A stretch of 64,000 nucleotides of DNA. Origin: Thinopyrum elongatum. Its lineage: Eukaryota > Streptophyta > Magnoliopsida > Poales > Poaceae. This document shows, in pieces, positions 56,640 through 64,000 of the stretch. Under the pieces are notes generated by a model. That model was not told where the DNA came from and did no database searches. It was given only the letters and a program-made list of their open reading frames with translations. Positions within the stretch are counted from its first letter, which is position 1. Every line of letters begins with the position of its first letter. The stretch is from NCBI GenBank assembly GCA_011799875.1, contig CM022297.1, positions 443,101,292 to 443,165,291 on the forward strand. The letters are read 5' to 3'. The position numbers and the translations under genes were made by a program.

Positions 56640-59600
56640 TGATGACCCCGGCTTAATCATGCACTAATCATACACGCAAATTCACACGATCAAGCCTAAT
56701 GACTCACTTGAAGGAATCACAACACAACTCTAAAACATAAATAAAGTCATACAAACTTTATATTACAAGCCAGGGGCCTCGAGGGCTCGAATACATAAGC
56801 TCGCTTACAAGCGTCAGCGGAAGCATCAGATATCTAAATACAGATATAAAAGATAAAACAGATAAGCCTTTGAGAAGGCGGGGCAAAAGAAAACACTACG
56901 ATCGAAAAGGCGCAGGCCTCCTGCCTGGGACCGTCCGAACCTACTCCTGGTCGTCAGCCAACTCGTAGTAGAAGCCATCCTCGGGGTAGTAGTAGTGATC
57001 GTCGACAGGGGCAGCTGGCTCCGGGGCTCCGTCATCTGGTTGCATCAAATGGGTATGGGGAAAAAGAGGAAGCAAAGCAACCGTGAGTACTCATCCGAAG
57101 TACTCAGCAAGCAAGGATCTACACTACATATGCAACATTATCAAAGAAAGGCTGTATATGTGGACTGGGCTGCAGAAATGCCAGAATAGAGAGAAGGCCT
57201 AGTCCTATCGAAGACTAGCATCTTCATCGGTCTTGCAGCATTAGAAGAGTGTAGATTAGTACAGTATAAAGTAGTAGCAGTATTAAGTATCAACCTCGCC
57301 CAGAGATCCTTTTTCGACTCCCCGCGAGAAAGCAATCCCAGAGCCATACTATCCATTTCTCATCACAAGTATCCAGTTCTAGTTATATCGATCAGGATAC
57401 AACTCCGAGCGTCCGTTACCGAGGATCCGGCTATGCATAGATTAGTTCTTCCCTGCAGGGGTGCACCAACTTACCCACCACGCTCGCTTAACTCCGGCGG
57501 GACACACTTTTCTGGGTCATGCCCGACCTCGGCCAAACGACACACCACAGCCCTACGTAAAGCTCAGCAAAGAGATCCCCGTCGGTCTACATCCTAAGCG
57601 CTCAGGGGTCTTGGGCCATCGCCCTGTGCACTCCGGGTCGTTGCGCGCAGGGCGGGTCCAGGCTCCACCACTACAAGATGGTGCCGGCCCAGCCGTGCCG
57701 CCATGCTGAACTGGACGTCTGACAGAGCTTTCGGCTGATGCATACGATGCAGAGTGGCCATAACTTTTCCCGCGTGATGGTTAGTGCTATCGGGCCAAAG
57801 GCCCACTCAGATCAAATATCCAAATCGTTAGTGTGTTGGTAGTGCGGTAACGAGCACAGACTCACGATCGATGTGACCCCGTCGCCCCGTCTTGAGGACT
57901 TGCGGCAAGGGCTAGGAAAGCCCGGCCACGCCTCGTAATTATCTCTCGGGTACCCTCCAGGTCAACCCGTCTCCACATCACTCGCGGGTACCCCTCAGGG
58001 TCGACCCGCCTTTCCAAGTAACAGTTGTAAAGTCCAAGTATCCGTGTGTCCATAACATCTGGGGAATCCGAGGTATCACCCTCATTGGATTCCAACTCGA
58101 TGTATCCGTCAAGGTGAACTCAAAGGAATCACCCTCGATGGGTTCACACTTGAGATGTTGCACGACAGCGTCGTTATCGGAAGTGGTGAAGGAGGAATCA
58201 CCCTCGATGACCACGACCAAATAGCTACTCTACAGAGTTAACATCAGAAGTGCTATATGAGGTATCAACCTCAGCACTCGATAGTAACGCTGCAGTGTCG
58301 TACAACTAAGGGGGTGATGTGCGGTGCTGGGGCCTGGTCGTCGAGTCTTCCGATGATCCAGCGAGGCAACTGGGACAAGTGGGGTCACTGGGGTTCACTA
58401 ACCAGCCTATTCTAAGCAGTTCAGGATAAGCAGGTAATTATCAAAAGCAGGTTACAAAATCAGGTCATGCATGAGAATAGGTAAAGCAGTAATAGTAGAA
58501 ATTCTAATGCAAGCACAAGAGAGAAGAGAATAGGCGATATAGGCATGTTTAAAGGGGGGTGCTTGCCTGGTTGCTCTGCGGCAAAGGCCTGGTCTTCAAT
58601 GGTGTAATCAACCTCCGGAGCTGCGTCAGCCTCGGGGACGACGTCGGTGTCGGGGTCTACCAAGAGAGAAGAGGGGGAGGAAACAAATAAATACACAGCA
58701 AACATATGCAACACAGAGCATGATATGCTAACGAGCAGTGCAGGGTTGCCTAAAGACATGTCTAAATCATTTTAGTTATTTTAGGATTAAAGTTGGATTT
58801 ATTAATCAGTATGTATGCACTATTCATCTACCGAAAATAGGCTAAAATATGCGGGTTCACCTCCGTAGAGGGTCCCGACACGGAAACGGATAGCACGGTC
58901 GGATTCGTCTCATCGTTCTGAGCAACTTTCATATATAAAGTTTTCGATCCGAGCTACGGTTTAATTTCTATGATTTTCTAAAAAGATTTAAACATTTTTT
59001 GAAAAATCCTGGAATTAAATTAATTCAAAAATTAAATGGATAAATTGCTAGGGGTACACAGAAGTGTACCCAGCAGAAAGCTCATTAGGCTGACAGATGG
59101 GTCCCAGTTGACTGGGTCAACAGCCCACTCAGCAGGCTGACTGGGTCAACCCTATCCACTGGAACAGTGGAGGGCCCACATGTCATACACAGCGGGTTAA
59201 TTAGGTGGTTAGGTTAATTGGTTGGGTTAATTAGAGTGTGGGGCCCAAGTGTTAGTGAGGGTTAGCATGGCGGTTAGTGGCTAATGACGCCACGTCATTA
59301 GGTAACGGCGGCTAACCGCGGGTGCTAAACAGGAGCACCGGAGTTGCCCGTCCGGCCAACTCCGGCGACCATTCGTCGCGTGACTTGGTCCGGCGTGATT
59401 TTGGGATCGAGCCGCGTCCGTTGGGTGGTGGCAGCAGGTACGGGGACGGCCGGAGTCGGGCTTAGCTCCAACAATGGTGGCGGCGACGTTCGGGCAGAAG
59501 TGGATTAGCAGCAGCAGTGTGCAAACGGGTGAGCCAAAGGGTTAGCAAGGTCCTACGCGCGCGGGCGAGCTAAACGGGCACTGGAGCGGGACCATTTGGT

Positions 59601-60677
59601 CACCGGAAGCTTATTGGCGATGAGCTCCCGCGGTGATGGGCTCGGGCACGTACGGGACGGCGACTACTGCCATGTTTGGGCGAGGAGAAGAGAGCGGGGA
59701 GGAAGGAGAGCTCACCGCAGAGCACAAGGAGGCTCGGTGGCGGTTTAGGAGCTGCAGGGGAGGCCGGGGTTGTTGGCGAGGCGGCGGTGACCCGAGGAGG
59801 AAGACGGGGTGGATCTGGCGCTGTGGTGCCTCCCGGCGCCAACGGAGGGCACCAGACGACGTGGAGGACGATGACGAATGTCTATGGCATCGCGACGAGG
59901 TGAGGCGGTGACGGTGGCCACGATGTTGCTGGAGCTGCGGCGGCGAACGCACTCGGGTGCGCTCGGATCTGAGCGAGGGGAGGCGAGGAGGAAGGGGGCG
60001 AATGGTGGAGGAGGCCAGGGGGATGGACGAGGCCTGCCCTTATCCCCTCGCATACGCCCGCAGCATCGTGGTGTCGACGTTTGAGTGGCGCTCGCCGGCG
60101 TGGCCAGACACGCGCCGACAACGCGAAGGAGAGAGATGGTGGAGGGGGAAAAAGGCCAGATGGGCTGGGCCGGCTCTGGCCTGCAACAGGTAAGTGGCCT
60201 CTGGCCTTTTCTATTCTCTGTTTTCTTTTATTTCTTTTATTTATTAAATAGAGTGAGAATAGAAGTACTTGGGCATCCATTCCACTTAGGGAAAAATATG
60301 GGAAGTGTCTCTTAATTTCCCTGATGATTTTAGACACTACCACAAATATTGTGGGGAACTGTGAAATTGATTTGTATTTTTCATAAATGAAATAGCATTT
60401 AAATATGCTGGAATTGCACTGTTTTGGTTGCTACTGTTCATCCTTGCATAAGAGTGATGTTGTTTTCCTTAACAAATAAATGTTATGGAATATTGGCTGT
60501 GAGATGAACATTTTTCCAGCAACTTTTGGGCAACTTTATTTTGCACTTTGAATTTGAATAGAATTCAGAGGAGAATTTGAAATGAGAGAATTATCCAACA
60601 TGATTATCATTGCAAATCTCAGTAGCTTAGCATCATCATGATGGATTACTGTGCCACCATTACATAGGGGTGTTACA
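56640..60677 (-). repeat. Element G 3' LTR (about 4 kb)
   Basis: On the minus strand the LTR starts at 60677 with TGTAACACCCC, directly after the purine tract AAAGGAGGAGAAT, and ends at 56640. The other terminus is similar to the LTR starting at 63336. The length is typical of Tekay/Del-type chromoviruses. No coding sequence was recognised in it; the GC-rich 59300-60200 part has open frames on both strands that look compositional. CTCCG at 56635-56639 should be the target duplication. Confidence 0.82.
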
Positions 60678-60700
60678 ATTCTCCTCCTTTAAAAGAAATT
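60678..60700 (-). promoter_or_regulatory. Element G polypurine tract
   Basis: The minus strand reads TTTTAAAGGAGGAGAAT immediately before the TGTAACACC start of the LTR, the expected plus-strand priming site. Confidence 0.8.
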
Positions 60701-60714
60701 CTCGTCCCGAGAAT

Positions 60715-63335
60715 TCAGGAGGTAGAAGGAAAGAGGTCGGGGTATTGTTCCCGAAGATGATCCTCGCGTTCCCAAGTGGCTTCATCTTCAGTATGATTTG
60801 ACCACTGCACTTTGAGGAACTTGGTCGTCTTCTGGCGGGTTCGACGTTCAGCTTCATCGAGAATGCGGATCGGACGCTCCTTATAAGATAGGTCATCTTG
60901 CAATTCGAGCATCTCGTGATCTACTGCTCGGTGTGGAGATTCCTTGAAGCAACGACGAAGTTGCGACACATGGAAGATGTCATGGATATGAGAGAATTGC
61001 GGCGGCAACTCCAATTTATATGCCACCTGACCACGTCTAGCAACAATGCGGAAAGGACCAATGTAGCGGGGAGCTAACTTGCCCTTAATTCCGAAGCGGT
61101 GAGTGCCCTTCATAGGAGTGACACGAAGATAAGCTTGATCACCAGGTTGATAAATCAAACCCCATCGCTTGCGATCATAATTGCTCTTCTGGCGGTCCTG
61201 AGCCGCTTTGAGATTTTCTCGGACAATACGGACTTGCTCTTCAGCATGTTGAATAATATCCGGACCCACGAGCGGTCATTCCCCAGTTTCTGACCAATTC
61301 AGAGGGGTTCGACACTTACGTCCATAAAGTACTTCGAAGGGGGCCATTTTCAAGCTGGCTTGATAGCTGTTGTTATAAGAGAATTCGACATAAGGAAGAG
61401 ATTCTTCCCACTTCTTACCAAAAGAAATAACACAAGCCCGAAGCATGTCTTCAAGCACTTGATTGACTCGCTCGACTTGGCCTTGGGACTGGGGGTGATA
61501 AGCTGAACTCCAGGTAATATGAGTTCCCATAGCTTCTTGGAAACTTTCCCAGAACTTTGAGGTGAAAAGACTGCCACGGTCCGAACTGATCTCCTTTGGA
61601 ATACCGTGGAGCGATACAATTCTGGAGATATATAACTCTGCTAACTGACTAGCAGTGATCGTCTCTTTGACAGGCAGAAAGTGTGCCACCTTAGAAAGTT
61701 GGTCGACGACGACAAGAATAGCATCATGACCCTTCTTTGATTTGGGAAGGCTAGTAATGAAATCCATCTGAACCTTATCCCATTTCCATAGAGGAATAGG
61801 AAGGGGTTGCAGAATTCCAGCAGGCTTCTGATGTTCTGCTTTAACGCGACGACACACATCACATTCAGCAACATATCGAGCAATATCCTGCTTCATTTTA
61901 GACCACCAGTACCTTTGTCAAAGATCACGATACATCTTGGTGCTACCCAGATGAATAGACAATGGTGTGTCATGTGCCTCCTCCATGACCTTGTCAGTCA
62001 TAAGCTTGAAGCGGGGTACGACAATGCGGTCTCTGAAGTACAAGGTTCCATCTTCAGACAGCGAGAAATCCCTGTACTTTTCAAGGTGAAGATTTTTCTT
62101 CATCAAATCAACTTCAGCATCTTTAGCTTGCGCACACTTAACAGCCTTTTCAAGGTCTGGTTCAACAACCAAGGTTTTTAGGTATCCTTGAGGAAGTATC
62201 TCGAGATTTAGCTTTCGAAGCTCTTCAAACAGGAGTGGTTGCTGTAGCTGAACCTCAAGTTCACAGCAGTAGGATTTACGGCTCAATGCATCAGCCATTA
62301 CATTAGCCTTGTCAGGGGTATAAGAAATACCCAAATCATAGTCCATAATGGTCTCCATCCATCTTTGCTGACGGAGGTTCAGAGATGGCTGAGTGAACAA
62401 GTACTTCAGACTTTTATTATCCATGTAGATCTCGCAACGATTACCGAGCAGGTAATGTCGCCACAACTTCAATGCATAGATGACAGCAGCTAGTTCTAGA
62501 TCATGTACCGGATAATTCTCTTCATGTGGGTGCAACTGTCGAGAGCCATAAGCAATCACTTTACGCTCTTGCATTAGGACACAGCCTAATCCTTCACGGG
62601 ATGCGTCGCAATAAATTACGAAGTCTTTGTGAGAATCTGGAGGAGCAAGTACTGGGGCAGATGTTAACTTGTCTTTGAGTGTTTGAAAACTTTCCTGACA
62701 TTGTTCTGTCCACTCAAACTTAACGCCCTTGTGAAGCAGATCAGTCAAAGGCTTAGCAATCTTTGAGAAATTCTCGACAAAGCGACGGCAATAGCTTGCA
62801 AGGCCGAGAAAACTTCTGACTTGCTTGACATTCTTCGGTGGAGTCCATTCAAAAATAGCCTGAACTCGTTCTGGGTTAACAGCAATGCCATCTTTGGAGA
62901 TCACGTGGCCGAGATATGTCACTTCAGACAACCATAATTCACACTTAGAATACTTGGCATACAGTTGATGCTCACGCAGCTTCTCTAGTACAAGCCGAAG
63001 ATGTTCGGCATGTTCTTCTTCATTCTTCGAATATATGAGAATATCATCCAAATATACCACGACAAACTTGTCGAGGTAATCCATGAATATATAATTCATC
63101 AGGTGGGAGAACGTAGCTGGAGCATTTGTTAAGCCAAATGACATGACAGTGTACTCATAAGAGCCATAACGGGTAACAAAGGCAGTCTTCAGAATATCCT
63201 CTTCGCGAACACGGATCTGATGATAACCCAACCTCAAGTCGAGTTTAGAAAACATCGATGATCCAGCAAGTTGATCATACAGATCGTTGATCCGAGGAAG
63301 TGCATACTTATTCTGAATGGTTGCCTGGTTGATAG
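60715..63335 (-). pseudogene. pol: Element G pol: RT, RNase H, integrase and chromodomain (Gypsy chromovirus)
   Basis: One frame spans 63335 to 60715 with only two in-frame stops, TGA at 61918-61920 and TGA at 61276-61278. It starts inside RT ([20 protein letters not shown]), passes the YLDD box ([13 protein letters not shown]), RNase H ([15 protein letters not shown]), integrase (CDVCRRVKAEH, MDFITSLP, SDRGSLFTSKFW, GQVERVNQVLED), and a RYIGPFRIV module. It ends in a chromodomain (ILDEAERRTRQKTTKFLKV, then WSNHTEDEATWE). Chromodomains steer integration to marked chromatin. Gag, protease and the first RT part are cut off at 63336. Confidence 0.93.
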
Positions 63336-64000
63336 TGTGACGCCCCCGATTCAATCGTACACTAATCATACACGCAAACGTGTACGATCAAGATCAGGGA
63401 CTCACGGGAAGATATCACAACACAACTCTAAACACAAATAAGTCATACAAGCATCGTATTACAAGCCAGGGGCCTCGAGGGCTCGAATACAAGTGCTCGA
63501 ACATAAACGAGTCAGCGGAAGCAACAATATCTGAGTACACACATAAAGTTAAACAAGGTGCCATAAGATGGCTAGCACAAACTGGGATACAGATCAAAGA
63601 GGCGCAGGCCTCCTGCCTGGGATCCTCCTAAACTACTCCTGGTCGTTGTCGACGGCCTGCACGTAGTAGTAGGCACCCTCGGTGTAGTAGGGTCGTCGAA
63701 GGTGGCGTCTGGCTCCTGGGCTCCAGCATCTGGTTGCGACGTCTGAGAAGAATGGAAAACGGGGGAAAAGAGGGAGCAACGCAACCGTGAGTACTCATCC
63801 AAAGTACTCGCAAGCAAGGATCTACACTACATATGCAATGGTATCAATGAAATGGCAGTATCTCTGGACTGAACTGCAGAATGCCAGAATAGGAGGGGGA
63901 TAGCTAGTCCTATCGAAGACTACGCTTCTGGTAGCCTCCATCTTGAAGCATATAGAAGAGAGTAGCTGGTAAGTTCACCAAGTATCATCGCATAGCATAA
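63336..64000 (-). repeat. LTR of a related chromovirus inserted in element G's RT
   Basis: TGTGACGCCCCCGATTC at 63336 starts a sequence clearly related to the left end of the G LTR (56640 onward), with shared blocks such as CAAGCCAGGGGCCTCGAGGG and GCAGGCCTCCTGCCTGGGA but many differences. It interrupts RT in mid-domain. The divergence argues for a second element nested in G and against G's own 5' LTR. GATAG (63331-63335) would be the target duplication, to be found beyond the window. Confidence 0.72.

Noticed and set aside
59600..60340. GC-rich overlapping ORFs of 75-153 codons as host genes
   Set aside because: They lie in the 4-kb LTR of element G, are open on both strands because of composition, and show no domain; they are probably not genes.

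Overview
The window is plant nuclear DNA, almost certainly from a Triticeae grass (wheat, barley, rye or Aegilops group). It is nearly all transposable elements: Athila-lineage Gypsy LTR retrotransposons with tRNA-Asp-type primer sites, a chromodomain Gypsy element, a Tat-like remnant, a CACTA DNA transposon and two Stowaway MITEs. No intact single-copy host gene, tRNA, rRNA or prokaryotic feature was seen. Family assignments come from recognised protein motifs and LTR termini, not from a database search. Letters A to G and X are local labels.

Layout, left to right. 1-153 is the end of an LTR lying in the 3' LTR of element B. B is a minus-strand, Athila-type element without RT or integrase (3' LTR 154-2036, internal region 2037-6533, 5' LTR 6534-7238 plus 22563-23223). 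Its 3' LTR holds a solo LTR (214-1031). Its 5' LTR is split by a 15.3-kb CACTA element (7239-22562) flanked by ACT duplications. The CACTA element carries two outward-facing genes with B3-like DNA-binding domains, one at each end, a ~725-bp exon-bearing tandem duplication, a ~505-bp tandem array, an ~84-bp subterminal array, and a nested fragment of an Athila element (A, 11461-17145). Then come an LTR end (X, 23224-23527), a Tat-like gag/protease remnant (E, 23528-25550) and an unidentified 400 bp.

25953-49055 is a plus-strand Athila element (D), swollen by two insertions: non-autonomous element F (28317-33760), whose left junction is deleted, and complete gag-protease-only element C (33787-41685, GTTGA duplication). 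After D comes about 1.07 kb of low-copy-looking DNA with a GC-rich gene fragment and a Stowaway MITE. Next is a second plus-strand Athila element (D2, 50126-56639), cut by a minus-strand chromovirus (G, 56640-63335), itself cut at 63336 by a related LTR running off the window.

How the parts relate. A, D and D2 are three copies of one autonomous Athila-like type (gag, DLGAS protease, RT, RNase H, integrase). A and D also keep an intact small ORF between pol and the 3' LTR. That ORF is preceded in both by a GC palindrome and a TATA box about 90 bp before its ATG, repeating the layout of the LTR promoter. B and C share LTR starts and about 2.2 kb of 3' internal sequence but carry different coding modules; they could only move with enzymes from autonomous relatives. 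The most unusual items are the B3-carrying CACTA element and the post-pol ORF with its own promoter-like module.
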